Below, piece after piece: positions 38,809-48,739 of a DNA stretch of 64,000 nt; the first letter of the stretch is position 1, and each line of letters starts with the position of its first letter. Position numbers and translations under genes: made by a program. Below the pieces are notes generated by a model. It saw nothing but the letters and a program-made list of their open reading frames with translations, was not told where the DNA came from and made no database searches. Source of the DNA: Nocardia panacis (GTDB taxonomy: Bacteria; Actinomycetota; Actinomycetes; Mycobacteriales; Mycobacteriaceae); assembly GCF_003598715.1 (NCBI RefSeq), contig NZ_QZFU01000029.1, positions 248,001 to 312,000 of the forward strand, written 5' to 3'.

Positions 38809-39237
38809 CTACTGCACCGTGACGGTGCCGCGCATCTCCGGATGCAGCGAGCAGAGATAGCGATAAGTGCCGGGCAGGGTGAATGTGTAGCTCCACTCGC
38901 CCTTTTGGATGATGGGACTATTGATTCCCATGGCCTTGTCGCCGATGCCCTGCACCGTATGCGGCACCCGATCGCGGAACAGCCAGGTCACGGTGTCGCC
39001 GACTTTGACCGTGAGATCGGTGGGGGAGAACTTCATCGCCGACACCTCGACGGTGATCGTCCCCGGCTTCCGCTCGCCGGCAGGCGTCGATGCCGCACCG
39101 ACGCTCGTCGCCACCGTTTTCGATCCGGAATCCGATGTGCCGCAACCACCCAGCGATATCGCCATCAGAGCGGCGGCCAAACCTACCGCGACCAGCCTAC
39201 GAACCTCGACGATTGGCATGAAGGGAAGCGTAGGCAT
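38809..39237 (-). CDS. Cupredoxin (plastocyanin-like) lipoprotein
   Basis: A 142-residue exported protein with lipobox LGGC (about residue 32) and a C-terminal cupredoxin domain. The type 1 copper ligands are visible: His in RVPHTVQG, then Cys, His and Met in YLCSLHPEMRG. It should bind copper and carry electrons at the outer face of the membrane. A second ATG at 39219 (MPIVEVRRLV) is an equally good start. It is convergent with glmS. Confidence 0.9.
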   Translation of the reverse strand: MPTLPFMPIVEVRRLVAVGLAAALMAISLGGCGTSDSGSKTVATSVGAASTPAGERKPGTITVEVSAMKFSPTDLTVKVGDTVTWLFRDRVPHTVQGIGDKAMGINSPIIQKGEWSYTFTLPGTYRYLCSLHPEMRGTVTVQ

Positions 39238-39521
39238 CGGATCGTGTCCCTCGCGCCGGGGGTGCCGCGAGGTCTCGGCGGCTGCCTGTAGCAGCGGACA
39301 TGCTGCTACGAGCAGCCCGCCGCCGCCGCCGCCAGCCGCCGCCTGCTTCTTGTTGCAACTCGCAGTCGTGGTCGCATGGGATTACGCGACCCGAGGCGCA
39401 TTGCTCGCCCTCGCCCGGCGGCAGCCGCCGGGCGCGGACCGCGATCGGTGCTGAACAGTGGCAGGCTCTGTCGGAGAATATGGCCGGACATTCTCGACCG
39501 ACTCAGTGGAGGTGCGGATTC

Positions 39522-40946
39522 ATGCGTGGCTACTACACGGTCGACGAGGTGCGCGCGGCCGAGGCCGAGCTATTCACTCGGGTGCCCGAGGGGATGCCGA
39601 TGCGCCGCGCCGCGTACGGATTGGCGAGGGTGGTCGCGGCGGAACTGCGCGAGCGGACGGGCGGTATCGCGGGTCGGGTGGTGACGCTGCTGGTCGGCTC
39701 CGGCGACAACGGTGGCGATGCGCTGTGGGCGGGTGCCCTGCTTCGTCGGCGGGGTGTCTCGGTGCGGGCGATCCTGCTCGCCCCGGAGCGCGCACACGCG
39801 CAGGGACTGGCCGCACTGCGCGCGGCCGGTGGCCGAGTGGTAACCGACTGTGGCACACCGGATCTGGTGATCGACGGCATCGTCGGCATCTCCGGTCGCG
39901 CCCCGCTGCGCCCCGAGGCGGCCCGACTCGTCGCCGCCCTCGATGCCCCGATCATCGCCGCGGATCTGCCGAGCGGTGTCGACCCGGATACCGGGTCGAT
40001 CACCGGCCCCGCGGTCCGCGCCGCCGTCACAGTCGCGTTCGGTGGATACAAACCCGTGCATGTGCTGGCCGCGCCCCACTGCGGGCGAATCGAGCTGGTG
40101 CCCATCGGTTTGCGTCTGCCCGAGCCGAGCCTCGCGGCCCTCGATCCGGCCGAGATCGGCGCGCAATGGCCGATACCGGGTCCCTTCGACGACAAATACA
40201 CCCAGGGCGTCACGGGAGTCTGCGCGGGCAGCGCCGCCTACCCCGGCGCGGCCGTGCTGTGCACGGGCGCCGCGGTCGCGGCCACATCGGGCATGGTTCG
40301 CTACGCCGGAGCCGCCGACGTCCTCACCCGATTCCCGGAAGTCATCGCCGCCGAAAGCATTTCGAAGACCGGACGAGTCCAGTCCTGGATCTTCGGTCCC
40401 GGCGCGGGCACCGACGCCGACGCCCGCGCCCGCCTCGCGGAAATCCTCGCCACCGACCTGCCCGCTGTCGTGGACGCCGACGGCCTGACCCTCCTCGCCG
40501 CCGACCCCGACCTCGTCCGAGGCCGCACCGCCCCCACCGTGCTGACCCCGCACGCGGGCGAATTCGCGCGACTGACCGGTCACGAAGTCGGCCCCGACCG
40601 TGTCGCGGCAGTCCGCGATCTCGCCGAATCCTGGCGGCTCACCGTCCTGCTCAAGGGCCGCGCCACCCTCGTCGCCACCCCCGGCCAACCCGTCCTGGTG
40701 AACGAGGCGGGCGGCTCCTGGGCCGCCACAGCAGGCGCGGGTGACGTCCTGTCCGGCATCATCGGTGCACTCCTCGCCGCAGGCCGGCCTCCGGCCTGGT
40801 CTGCCGCAGTCGCTGCCCGCGCTCACGCCTTGGCCGCCAACCTCGCGTCCCACGAGAACACCACGGTAGGTGCCCCCACCTCGGCATCACCCCTGCTCGA
40901 CCACCTTCGCCCCGCCATTCGTCTGCTGCGCACACTCGCGACCTGA
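39522..40946 (+). CDS. nnr: Bifunctional NAD(P)HX epimerase/dehydratase
   Basis: A 474-residue repair enzyme. The N-terminal half is the YjeF_N epimerase (VGSGDNGGDALWAG, ADLPSGVDPDTG). The C-terminal half is the ADP/ATP-dependent NAD(P)H-hydrate dehydratase (LTPHAGEFARL, AGAGDVLSGIIGALLA). Together they restore damaged hydrated NAD(P)H. AGTGGAGGT precedes ATG 39522. The orthologous order glmS-nnr-alr is found in mycobacteria. Confidence 0.95.
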   Translation: MRGYYTVDEVRAAEAELFTRVPEGMPMRRAAYGLARVVAAELRERTGGIAGRVVTLLVGSGDNGGDALWAGALLRRRGVSVRAILLAPERAHAQGLAALRAAGGRVVTDCGTPDLVIDGIVGISGRAPLRPEAARLVAALDAPIIAADLPSGVDPDTGSITGPAVRAAVTVAFGGYKPVHVLAAPHCGRIELVPIGLRLPEPSLAALDPAEIGAQWPIPGPFDDKYTQGVTGVCAGSAAYPGAAVLCTGAAVAATSGMVRYAGAADVLTRFPEVIAAESISKTGRVQSWIFGPGAGTDADARARLAEILATDLPAVVDADGLTLLAADPDLVRGRTAPTVLTPHAGEFARLTGHEVGPDRVAAVRDLAESWRLTVLLKGRATLVATPGQPVLVNEAGGSWAATAGAGDVLSGIIGALLAAGRPPAWSAAVAARAHALAANLASHENTTVGAPTSASPLLDHLRPAIRLLRTLAT

Positions 40947-41441
40947 CCTAGCGCGGATATCGCTGCACTGCAGCTGGATCCGGTCTGGGTGTCCGGTGGA
41001 TTCACCGGACAGGCCCGCCGGGGCACTGCTCGCCTAGGCAGGCGCGCCCGCCGTGTGCTCCCAGTGCGTCGGCACCCAGAGGCTCTCCAGACCTCGATCC
41101 ACGGGCTGCGCGGAGCGAGCCGGATGAACGCCTCCCGCGCGAACACGTCCTTCACCCCGAGCGCCGGAAGCCAGCTGAGTCACGGCACGTACCGAGGGTT
41201 CCGACCGGGTTCGCGGACGCTCCCGCGAGTTGGGCGCACTTCGCCAATCGGGTGGGCTTGCCGCGGCCTGGTCGTGGCGAGTCACGACCTGCCTCGGTAA
41301 TCGCGCCGGTCCCGTTCACCCCACGCCGCCGTATCCCGATCGTGTCGAGCCCTATCGCCGCCCACAACGGCCGGAAACCACCCGATAGCCGGCGGGTCCA
41401 CCGACCTTGCGGGAAAGGCCCTCGCCGGAGGATCGCGGGGG
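40947..41441. other. Intergenic region before alr
   Basis: A 495 bp GC-rich gap with short overlapping open frames on both strands but no ribosome site or recognisable protein. A small hairpin is at 41032-41045. It should contain the alr-tsaD operon promoter; I cannot place it. Confidence 0.4.
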
Positions 41442-42605
41442 ATGGCAGGATCGGAAGGCGTGAATGCGCAAGTGGAGACGGTCGTCGATCTGGATGCCAT
41501 TGCCCACAATGTGCGGATCCTGCGGGAGTTCGCGGGTGAGGCCGAGGTGATGGCGGTGGTGAAGGCGGACGGCTACAACCACGGGGCAACCGAGGTGGCG
41601 CGCGCGGCACTGGCAGCGGGGGCCAAGGAAATCGGTGTCACCACCATCGCCGAGGCGTTGACGCTGCGCGCGGCGGGTATCACCGCGCCCATCCTGTCCT
41701 GGCTCAACACCACCGACGCCGACTACGCGGGTGCGGTGGCCGCCGATATCGAACTCGGCCTGTCCACCTATGCCGACCTCATCGCCGTTGAGAAGGCCGC
41801 CCGTCATGTCGGCCGAACCGCCACTGTCAGCCTCAAGGTCGACACCGGACTCAACCGCAATGGCATACCTCCCGAGGAGTTGCCGCGGGTCCTGACGGCG
41901 CTGCGTCCGCTGGTCGCCGAGGGCGCGGTGCGGCTGCGCGCCATGTTCTCCCACCTGGCCTGCGCCGATGATCCGAACCATCCGGCCACCGATATGCAGC
42001 GCGACCGCTTCCTCGCCGCCATCGGCGCCGCCAGGGAGTGCGGGCTGGAGCCGGAGCGGGTGCACCTGGCCAATACGCCTGCCACGCTGCTGCGCCCCGA
42101 CCTCGCCTTCGACATGGTCCGTCCCGGTATCGCCCTCTACGGGCTGAATCCGGTCCCGCACCTGATCGAGGTCGATCTGCGGCCGGCGATGACCTTCCAG
42201 GCGCGAGTCATTCAGGTCAAGCGGGTCGCGGCGGGGGAGGGCGTCTCCTACGGCCACAACTGGATCGCCGAGCGCGACACCACGGTCGCCCTCATCCCCG
42301 CAGGCTATGCCGACGGCGTGTTCCGCACGCTCAGCGGCCGATTCGGTGTCCGGCTGGGCGGTGCGCTGCGGCCGAATATCGGACGGGTCTGCATGGACCA
42401 GTTCGTGGTCGACCTGGGGGACAACGCCGAGGGTGTCGCGGCGGGCGATATCGCGGTCCTCTTCGGCGGCGGCCCCGGCGAACCGCGCGCACGGGACTGG
42501 GCCGATCAGCTCGGCACCATCGACTACGAGATCGTGTGCGCGCCCCGCGCACGGGTCCACCGCCGACATATCGGCGGCCCCGACTCGGGCGGCGAGCTCC
42601 GATGA
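41442..42605 (+). CDS. alr: Alanine racemase
   Basis: A 387-residue PLP enzyme converting L- to D-alanine for peptidoglycan. The PLP lysine is Lys41 (VVKADGYNHG). The second catalytic base is the Tyr near residue 270 (GVSYGHNW). CMDQ and MVRPGIALYG are also conserved. ATG 41442 and GTG 41463 are both possible starts. Its stop overlaps the next start (ATGA). Confidence 0.97.
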   Translation: MAGSEGVNAQVETVVDLDAIAHNVRILREFAGEAEVMAVVKADGYNHGATEVARAALAAGAKEIGVTTIAEALTLRAAGITAPILSWLNTTDADYAGAVAADIELGLSTYADLIAVEKAARHVGRTATVSLKVDTGLNRNGIPPEELPRVLTALRPLVAEGAVRLRAMFSHLACADDPNHPATDMQRDRFLAAIGAARECGLEPERVHLANTPATLLRPDLAFDMVRPGIALYGLNPVPHLIEVDLRPAMTFQARVIQVKRVAAGEGVSYGHNWIAERDTTVALIPAGYADGVFRTLSGRFGVRLGGALRPNIGRVCMDQFVVDLGDNAEGVAAGDIAVLFGGGPGEPRARDWADQLGTIDYEIVCAPRARVHRRHIGGPDSGGELR

Positions 42606-43693
42606 CCGGCCGCGCACGCACCGCCATCCAGGGTGGCCTGGCCACGGCGGGTGTGGTCGCGGCGCTGGCCGGCGTGCACGCGCTGCGCCGGGCGGGCGCC
42701 AGTGTGCTGTGGCCCGCCCGCCGCGACGAATACCGCGACGAGGATTTCGGTCTCATCGACGCCGACCGCGCGGGCACCGTCGTCACCGACGACGGTGTGG
42801 CCCTGGCCACCCGCAGTTGCGGCCCGCGGGACGCCTCGGTGACGGTGATCTTCGTGCACGGCTTCTGCAACACCATGGAGTCGTTCCACTTCCAGCGCCG
42901 CGACCTGGAGACCCGCTGGGGGGCCTCGGTCCGGCTGCTGCTGTTCGACCAGCGCGGTCACGGCCGTTCCGCCGCACCCAGCGCCGAGAGCTGCACCGTG
43001 GCCCGACTCGGCCGCGATCTGATCTCCGTCATCGAATCCGCCGCGCCGACGGGCCGCGTTGTGCTGGTGGGACATTCGCTCGGCGGTATGGCGGTGCTCG
43101 CCGCCGCCGCGCACGCCGCCGATCTGTTCGCGGCCAGGGTGGTCGGGGTCGGGCTGCTGTCCACCGCCGCCGCCGAGGTCACCGAGGCGGGTCTGGCCCA
43201 GTTGCTGCGCAGCCCCGCGATCGACGGTTTCCGGGTCGCGGCGCACGCAGCGCCCGCGCTGGTGCAGGCGGGTCGCAGCACGACCCGCCACGTCATCGCG
43301 CCCATTCTGCATGTCAGCTCGTATCACGGGCCGGTCAGTCCCACGCTGTCCCGTTTCACGACGCACATGATCGATGACACCCCGGTCGAGACGATCGTCG
43401 CCTTTCTGCGCGCGTTCGAGTTGCACGATGAGTCGGCGGCCCTACCGACACTGGCCGGTATTCCGACGCTTGTCCTGGGCGCCGGACACGACCTGGTCAT
43501 CCCGTTTCGCAATTCGCGTGCGCTGGCGCGGGCGCTGCCCGAAAGCGAACTGTTGCGCCTGGACGGTGCCGCGCATATGGCGCATCTGCAATTCCCGGAT
43601 ATCGTCAACGACGCGCTCGACCGGCTGCTCATTCGCGCGGGCGTGATCGAACCAGGCTCGCGCGCACCGGAATCGGAGGTCATCGGTGGCTGA
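42602..43693 (+). CDS. Alpha/beta hydrolase
   Basis: A 363-residue protein with a hydrophobic N-terminal segment (about residues 10-28) that may anchor it in the membrane. The hydrolase domain has oxyanion motif VHGFCNTM, nucleophile GHSLGG, acid in LGAGHDLVIP and late His in GAAHMAHLQ. Substrate unknown. It overlaps alr by 4 bp and tsaE by 8 bp, so it is a member of the alr-tsaD operon; the same insertion of a hydrolase between alr and tsaE occurs in related genomes. Confidence 0.9.
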   Translation: MTGRARTAIQGGLATAGVVAALAGVHALRRAGASVLWPARRDEYRDEDFGLIDADRAGTVVTDDGVALATRSCGPRDASVTVIFVHGFCNTMESFHFQRRDLETRWGASVRLLLFDQRGHGRSAAPSAESCTVARLGRDLISVIESAAPTGRVVLVGHSLGGMAVLAAAAHAADLFAARVVGVGLLSTAAAEVTEAGLAQLLRSPAIDGFRVAAHAAPALVQAGRSTTRHVIAPILHVSSYHGPVSPTLSRFTTHMIDDTPVETIVAFLRAFELHDESAALPTLAGIPTLVLGAGHDLVIPFRNSRALARALPESELLRLDGAAHMAHLQFPDIVNDALDRLLIRAGVIEPGSRAPESEVIGG

Positions 43694-44138
43694 ACCCCGG
43701 CAGCGGCTGCTGCCCACTGTCGCGGACACCGAGGCATTGGGCCGCGAACTCGCCACCGAACTGCGGGCGGGCGACCTGGTGGTGCTCGACGGTCCACTGG
43801 GTGCGGGCAAGACCGCGCTCACTCGCGGTATCGCCGCGGGACTCGGCGTCCAGGGGCGCGTGAGCTCGCCCACGTTCATCATCGCCCGCCAGCACCGGGC
43901 GGGGCGGCGTGCGGGCGCGGACCCGGTCCCGCTGGTGCACGTCGACGCCTATCGCCTCGGCGGAAATCTCGACGAACTCGACGCGCTGGATCTGGACACC
44001 GAGCTGAATCACGCTGTGGTCGTGGTGGAATGGGGTCGCGGCGTGGTGGAGCAATTGGCCACGCGACATCTGCGGGTGTTACTGTCTCGCGAACCGGATT
44101 CCGAGGTGCGGACCGCGATCTGGGAGTGGGTGGATTAA
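43686..44138 (+). CDS. tsaE: tRNA t6A threonylcarbamoyl transfer ATPase TsaE
   Basis: A 150-residue P-loop ATPase (GPLGAGKTALTRGIAAGLG, then SPTFIIARQH, HVDAYRL, VEWGRGV). TsaE drives turnover of the TsaB-TsaD complex that makes the universal t6A37 tRNA modification. The GTG start at 43686 overlaps the hydrolase gene. Confidence 0.96.
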   Translation: MAEPRQRLLPTVADTEALGRELATELRAGDLVVLDGPLGAGKTALTRGIAAGLGVQGRVSSPTFIIARQHRAGRRAGADPVPLVHVDAYRLGGNLDELDALDLDTELNHAVVVVEWGRGVVEQLATRHLRVLLSREPDSEVRTAIWEWVD

Positions 44139-44193
44139 CTACGAGGTAGCTCTGCATCGGGCACGGCTACCACCCGGTATCGTTGGGGCAATC

Positions 44194-44889
44194 ATGCTTG
44201 TACTAGCCGTCGACACCGCGACACCCGCCGTGACAGCGGGCTTGGTGGAACTCGAACCCGCCACCGCGGGGGCATCCCATCCCGCAGCGGCGCGCACCAT
44301 CGCATCGCGGGTGCGGGTCGACGCTCGCGCCCACGCCGAGGTGTTGACCCCGCAGATCCTCGAATGTCTCACCGCCGCAGGGCGTTCCAGATCCGAACTG
44401 GAGGCCGTGGTGGTCGGGGTCGGCCCCGGTCCCTTCACCGGCCTGCGGGTCGGCATGGCCACCGCCGCCGCCTTCGGTGACGCGCTCGGTCTGCCCGTGT
44501 ACGGCGTGTGCAGCCTCGATGCCATCGCCGCCGACGCCGCCGCCGACCTGACCGAGGGTGCGGAACTGCTCGTCGTCACCGACGCCCGCCGCCGCGAGGT
44601 CTACTGGGCCCGCTACCGCGAGGGTGCCCGCGTCGCCGGACCAGAGGTGTGCAAACCGGGCGACCTGGATACCGGCGCCGCCACCGTCATCGCCGGATCC
44701 GCGTCGCACGTGGACTTTTTCGATCTCCCGGTGCTGCCGGTGGAGACCCCATCCCCGGCCGGGCTGGTATCCACCGCCGCCACCGCCCTGCTCGCGCGCG
44801 TCGCCCCCGAACCGCTGCTCCCGCTCTACCTGCGCCGCCCCGACGCCGTCGAGAACAGCTACCGCAGCCTCGACCGGACGGGAGCCTGA
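44194..44889 (+). CDS. tsaB: tRNA t6A modification protein TsaB
   Basis: A 231-residue ASKHA-fold protein (MLVLAVDTATPAVTAGL, GVGPGPFTGLRVGMA). It is a catalytically inactive paralog of TsaD that dimerises with it for t6A synthesis. It lies between tsaE and rimI in the conserved operon. Confidence 0.95.
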   Translation: MLVLAVDTATPAVTAGLVELEPATAGASHPAAARTIASRVRVDARAHAEVLTPQILECLTAAGRSRSELEAVVVGVGPGPFTGLRVGMATAAAFGDALGLPVYGVCSLDAIAADAAADLTEGAELLVVTDARRREVYWARYREGARVAGPEVCKPGDLDTGAATVIAGSASHVDFFDLPVLPVETPSPAGLVSTAATALLARVAPEPLLPLYLRRPDAVENSYRSLDRTGA

Positions 44890-44892
44890 TCG

Positions 44893-45408
44893 GTGGCGAT
44901 CCGTATCGAGCCGATGCGGCTCACCGATATCGAGCGCTGCGTGGAATTGGAGCAACTGCTCTTCCCTGAAGACGACCCCTGGCCCGCCGTATCCTTCCAA
45001 TCCGAACTGGCCGGATCGCACAACCGCTACCTCACCGCCCGCGACGAATCCGGTCGCATGGTCGGCTATGCCGGTGTCGCCCTCCTCGGCGATGCCGAGC
45101 ATCCGGAGGCCGAGGTGCACACCATCGGCGTCGACCCGGACTGCCATCGCGCGGGTATCGGCACCATGCTGCTGGAGGCGCTGCTCGCCGAGGCGGGCCG
45201 ACGTGGCGGACCCGTCTTCCTCGAGGTACGCACCGACAATGCGCCCGCCATCGCCCTGTACGCCAAGCACGGTTTCCACATCATCGGCCTGCGCAAGTCC
45301 TACTACCAGCCCAGCGGCGCCGACGCCTACACCATGCGTCGCCCCGAGTTGACCCCGTTCCCGCCCGTGGACCGGGCACCGAACCAGCCCGACGAGGTGC
45401 ATTCGTGA
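44893..45408 (+). CDS. rimI: Ribosomal protein S18 alanine N-acetyltransferase
   Basis: A 171-residue GNAT acetyltransferase with acetyl-CoA site VDPDCHRAGIGTMLL and core EVRTDNAPAIALYAKHGF. RimI acetylates the N-terminal alanine of S18 and perhaps other substrates. It starts at GTG 44893, 3 bp after tsaB, and overlaps tsaD by 4 bp. The C-terminus has a Pro-rich extension. Confidence 0.93.
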   Translation: MAIRIEPMRLTDIERCVELEQLLFPEDDPWPAVSFQSELAGSHNRYLTARDESGRMVGYAGVALLGDAEHPEAEVHTIGVDPDCHRAGIGTMLLEALLAEAGRRGGPVFLEVRTDNAPAIALYAKHGFHIIGLRKSYYQPSGADAYTMRRPELTPFPPVDRAPNQPDEVHS

Positions 45409-46448
45409 TCATCATGGGCGTCGAGAGTTCCTGCGACGAAACCGGAGTCGGCATCGTCCGCCGCCACCCGGACGGCCGCTGCGAACTGCTGGCCGACGAG
45501 GTCGCCTCCAGCGTCGACCAGCACGCGCGCTTCGGCGGTGTGGTGCCGGAGATCGCCTCGCGGGCACACTTGGAGGCCATCGTGCCCGCCATGCGCCGGG
45601 CGCTCGCCGCCGCGGGCATCGAGCGACCCGACGCACTCGCCGTCACCATCGGGCCGGGTCTGGCGGGCGCGCTGCTGGTGGGTGTCGCCGCGGCCAAGGC
45701 ATATGCGGCGGCATGGGATGTGCCGTTCTACGCGCTCAATCACCTCGGCGGCCACGTCGCGGTGGACACCCTCGAGCACGGCCCGATGCCGCCGTGTGTG
45801 GCGCTGCTGGTCTCCGGCGGGCACACCCACCTGTTGCACGTCACCGATTTGGCCGAACCCATTGTCGAACTGGGCAGCACCGTCGACGACGCGGCAGGGG
45901 AGGCGTTCGACAAGACCGCCCGCCTGCTCGGTCTCGGCTTTCCCGGCGGTCCGGCCCTGGACGCGGCCGCCAAGGGCGGCGATCCGCGCGCCATCGCCTT
46001 CCCACGCGGGATGACCGGCCCCCGCGACCCGCGCTACGACTTCTCCTTCTCCGGCCTGAAGACGGCGGTCGCCCGGTATGTGGAGGCCGCGCAGCGCGAC
46101 GGTCTGGCCGCCACCGAACTGCCCATCGCCGATATCGCCGCCTCCTTCCAGGAATCGGTGGCCGATGTACTCACCATGAAGGCGATCCGCGCCGCGCAGG
46201 ATGTCGGCGTGGACACCCTGGTCCTCGGTGGCGGCGCGACCGCCAATTCCCGCATTCGCTCCATGGCCGAGGAACGCGCCACGGCCGCGGGTTTGACCCT
46301 GCGCGTTCCCAAACCCCGGCTGTGCACCGACAACGGCGTGATGATCGCCGCACTGGGCGCCCATGTGATCGCGGGCGGCGCCCAACCTTCCCCACTGACC
46401 GTGGCGACCGATCCCGGCCTGCCCGTCTCCGTCAGTCAAATCGCCTGA
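45405..46448 (+). CDS. tsaD: tRNA N6-adenosine threonylcarbamoyltransferase TsaD
   Basis: A 347-residue metalloenzyme that transfers threonylcarbamoyl to A37 of ANN-decoding tRNAs. Motifs: MGVESSCDETGVG at the N-terminus, metal-binding HLGGH and the LVSGGHTHL loop. The GTG start overlaps rimI. An internal ATG three codons later is an alternative start. Confidence 0.97.
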   Translation: MIIMGVESSCDETGVGIVRRHPDGRCELLADEVASSVDQHARFGGVVPEIASRAHLEAIVPAMRRALAAAGIERPDALAVTIGPGLAGALLVGVAAAKAYAAAWDVPFYALNHLGGHVAVDTLEHGPMPPCVALLVSGGHTHLLHVTDLAEPIVELGSTVDDAAGEAFDKTARLLGLGFPGGPALDAAAKGGDPRAIAFPRGMTGPRDPRYDFSFSGLKTAVARYVEAAQRDGLAATELPIADIAASFQESVADVLTMKAIRAAQDVGVDTLVLGGGATANSRIRSMAEERATAAGLTLRVPKPRLCTDNGVMIAALGAHVIAGGAQPSPLTVATDPGLPVSVSQIA

Positions 46449-46480
46449 GTCGCAACACTTCTCATAGTGAAGGCTGGGTC

Positions 46481-46508
46481 CGTCTCGAAGTCCCGGTGTT
46501 TCGAGACG
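46481..46508. terminator. Terminator between tsaD and the Hsp70-fold-like gene
   Basis: 9 bp arms (46481-46489 and 46500-46508) with a 10-nt loop between convergent genes. Confidence 0.6.
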
Positions 46509-46551
46509 GGCATCGGCCCCGAACCGCGGCCCGATCCACCTTCGACCGGAC

Positions 46552-48078
46552 CTATCGGTCGAGCTGAGTGCCGAACCCCGGCAGCGCATTTCCGGCGGAA
46601 CCCGTGCGCGGAACCGGAAAATGCAACTGCGCCGGAGCCTGGAAGGGATTCGGGATGCTCTGCTCGGCGGGATATGCGGACGACCCGCCAACGCCCGGCA
46701 CGGGGACGACAGGGGCCAATAGCGGCCCGAGCAGGCCGGGCAACTCCGGGAACGGAATCGGCGGCAGATTCGGATCCGGGCGCAGCGTCGGCTGACTCAC
46801 GCCGGAGGTGGGCGCATTCGAACCCGGCCTGCTCGCGGGCCTGCCCTGATCGGGTGGGACCGAGGACGGATTGCCGGTGGGTTTGGTGGTCGGGTCGGGG
46901 GTGCCGGTGCCACCCGCGACGGACCCCGAGGACGGGGTGGCGCTCACCGGCGGCGCGGGCTGACTCGTGCCGGTGGAGGTGCCGACCTGAACGATCGGAT
47001 GATCCTCGGAGGTGGGCGCGAACTCCTTGACGCCGTAACCGATCACCAACCCCACCACCACGATCGCACCCGCGAGGGTGCCGACCACCTTGGTGAAGGT
47101 GCCGATGGTGGCCTCCGAACCGGATCCGGCGGCGGGCAAAACCGCGGGTGCCATCGAATCCGCCACCAGCGCGGCGCCTTTGGCGATGACCGCCTCCGGA
47201 TCGGGCACGGTGACGACCGGGACGTCGAGCCGGTGGCGCAGGGTGGTGAGCACGGCCGGGATATTCGCACCGCCGCCGATGACCGTGACGGCCTCCGGGA
47301 ACTTCGGCGCCCTGGCACAGACCGTGGCCGCGAAGACCGCTGTCTCGCGCAGCAATCCGGCGATGAGCTCCTCGAAATCGGCGCGAGTGAGTTTGAGCGG
47401 CTGCCCGGCCACATGGTCGATGGTGACCGCGGGCGCGACCGACAGATGCTCCTTGGCGGCGCGACCGCGGTTGGTGAGCATGCGGCGATTGGGGCGGGTG
47501 CCGCGCCGCGCGTAGTGCAGATCCACCAGGTGGTGATAGATCAGGTCGTCGATCGCATTGCCGCTCACCATATTCGTGCGCTCGGAATGCAGCACCGTCT
47601 CGTCGGCCAGGTCGGCCACGGTGACCGAGAGACCGGACGCGCCCAGGTCGACCACCGCGATGGTGGCGTAACGATCCATCAGGCCCGTATGACGCAGGTA
47701 GGTCAGCGCGGCGACGCCCTCGGGCACCAGACGCAGCTCCCGTTGCCTACCCGTGGCCGACCGGATGACCTGCGCCTGCTCCCGGCTGCGGTAGGCCACC
47801 GCGACGCTGGTGGGCGGACGGGTGGGATCCGGTTCGACGTCGAAATGCGGTGCGGTGAGCCGTGTTCCGATCGGACGGGTGACCTCGTGCGGGGTGGTGG
47901 CCGGCAGCTGGTTGGTCATCAGCTCGATGGAGGAGGCGACCAGGTCGCCGAGATCGGAGTGCGCCGCGTCGGCCGAGACGACGCGGTAATCGAAACGCTG
48001 CGCGCCATTGGTCGCGGTGGCGACCAGCGCCGAGCACACGACCTCGTGGCCGGCGGATATGCCGAGTGATGTTCGCAT
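46552..48078 (-). CDS. Membrane protein with N-terminal Hsp70/actin-like ATPase-type domain and Pro-rich tail
   Basis: A 508-residue protein. Residues 1-325 read as an Hsp70-like ASKHA fold (TSLGISAGHEVV, IAVVDLGASGLSVTV, AVTVIGGGANIPAVL). One membrane helix lies at about 345-365 (LAGAIVVVGLVIGYGV), and a long extracytoplasmic Pro/Ser/Thr-rich tail follows. I place the start at ATG 48078, five bases after GGGAGG. It is divergent from groES with a long gap. The architecture matches proteins linked to type VII loci and envelope functions in Nocardia and mycobacteria. Exact role unknown. Confidence 0.75.
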   Translation of the reverse strand: MRTSLGISAGHEVVCSALVATATNGAQRFDYRVVSADAAHSDLGDLVASSIELMTNQLPATTPHEVTRPIGTRLTAPHFDVEPDPTRPPTSVAVAYRSREQAQVIRSATGRQRELRLVPEGVAALTYLRHTGLMDRYATIAVVDLGASGLSVTVADLADETVLHSERTNMVSGNAIDDLIYHHLVDLHYARRGTRPNRRMLTNRGRAAKEHLSVAPAVTIDHVAGQPLKLTRADFEELIAGLLRETAVFAATVCARAPKFPEAVTVIGGGANIPAVLTTLRHRLDVPVVTVPDPEAVIAKGAALVADSMAPAVLPAAGSGSEATIGTFTKVVGTLAGAIVVVGLVIGYGVKEFAPTSEDHPIVQVGTSTGTSQPAPPVSATPSSGSVAGGTGTPDPTTKPTGNPSSVPPDQGRPASRPGSNAPTSGVSQPTLRPDPNLPPIPFPELPGLLGPLLAPVVPVPGVGGSSAYPAEQSIPNPFQAPAQLHFPVPRTGSAGNALPGFGTQLDR

Positions 48079-48575
48079 GTTCACCTCCCTTCGATCGGAT
48101 GGTCGGGGTCGGGTCGACCATCACGAATGAACTGCAGAGCCGCTTGGTGGTTGACGAGCGTTTTCTTCGAAACAGAACACAGAGCTGGAGCCGAAGCCGG
48201 AGCATGCCGAACCCGAGCGTCGGGCCGAACCACCCACGTGGTGGGTCGCGTGGACCGGCCTGAGATCACGTCTGGCTTGCTCTCTTGTGAAAATTTCGGT
48301 GAAGCTGTTCGGTGAAACGTGTGGTGCTGCTTGCCACGACGACAGCCGGGCGGCGTGCCGTGACGATCCCCGAGCTCCGGCGACGCCGGTTCGTAACGAA
48401 CCTGGCGGCCGGACGGTAACCGACGTCAATAATGTCACGATCCGTTATGCGAACGTTACTCATTTCCTGATCTTTTGTGAAGGTCTTCGGCGACTTCACA
48501 CGGCGTGTTATCCGCTCTGGCGTGTCTTGGTCCCCTTGCCTGTCTGCGCCGCGGCGGTGGGTCCGCGCGCCGTGC

Positions 48576-48708
48576 GGCAATGACAACGTGGCAATGGCAG
48601 CGCGTCGTACGGCAGTGACAACTCGCCCTGTGGCAGTGACAAACGTGCCCTGCGGCAGTGACAAACGCGCCCTGCGGCAGTCACAAGCGCGCCCTGCGGC
48701 GATGACAA
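48576..48708. repeat. 21-22 bp tandem repeat array upstream of groES
   Basis: The motif GGCAGTGACAA or a one-to-two base variant recurs at 48576, 48611, 48632, 48654, 48676 and 48698. The last five are spaced 21-22 bp, about two helical turns. The linker CGCCCTGC is also shared. The array ends 25 bp before the predicted groES -35 box. Confidence 0.85.
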
Positions 48709-48739
48709 ATCGAACACTGGCAGTGCCCGGCCTTGAGCG

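Noticed and set aside
40947..41441. Small genes in the gap before alr
   Set aside because: Several short frames overlap on both strands without ribosome sites or recognisable products.
48576..48708. CRISPR array
   Set aside because: The units repeat almost completely with no variable spacers of constant length, and no cas genes are present; it is a simple tandem repeat.
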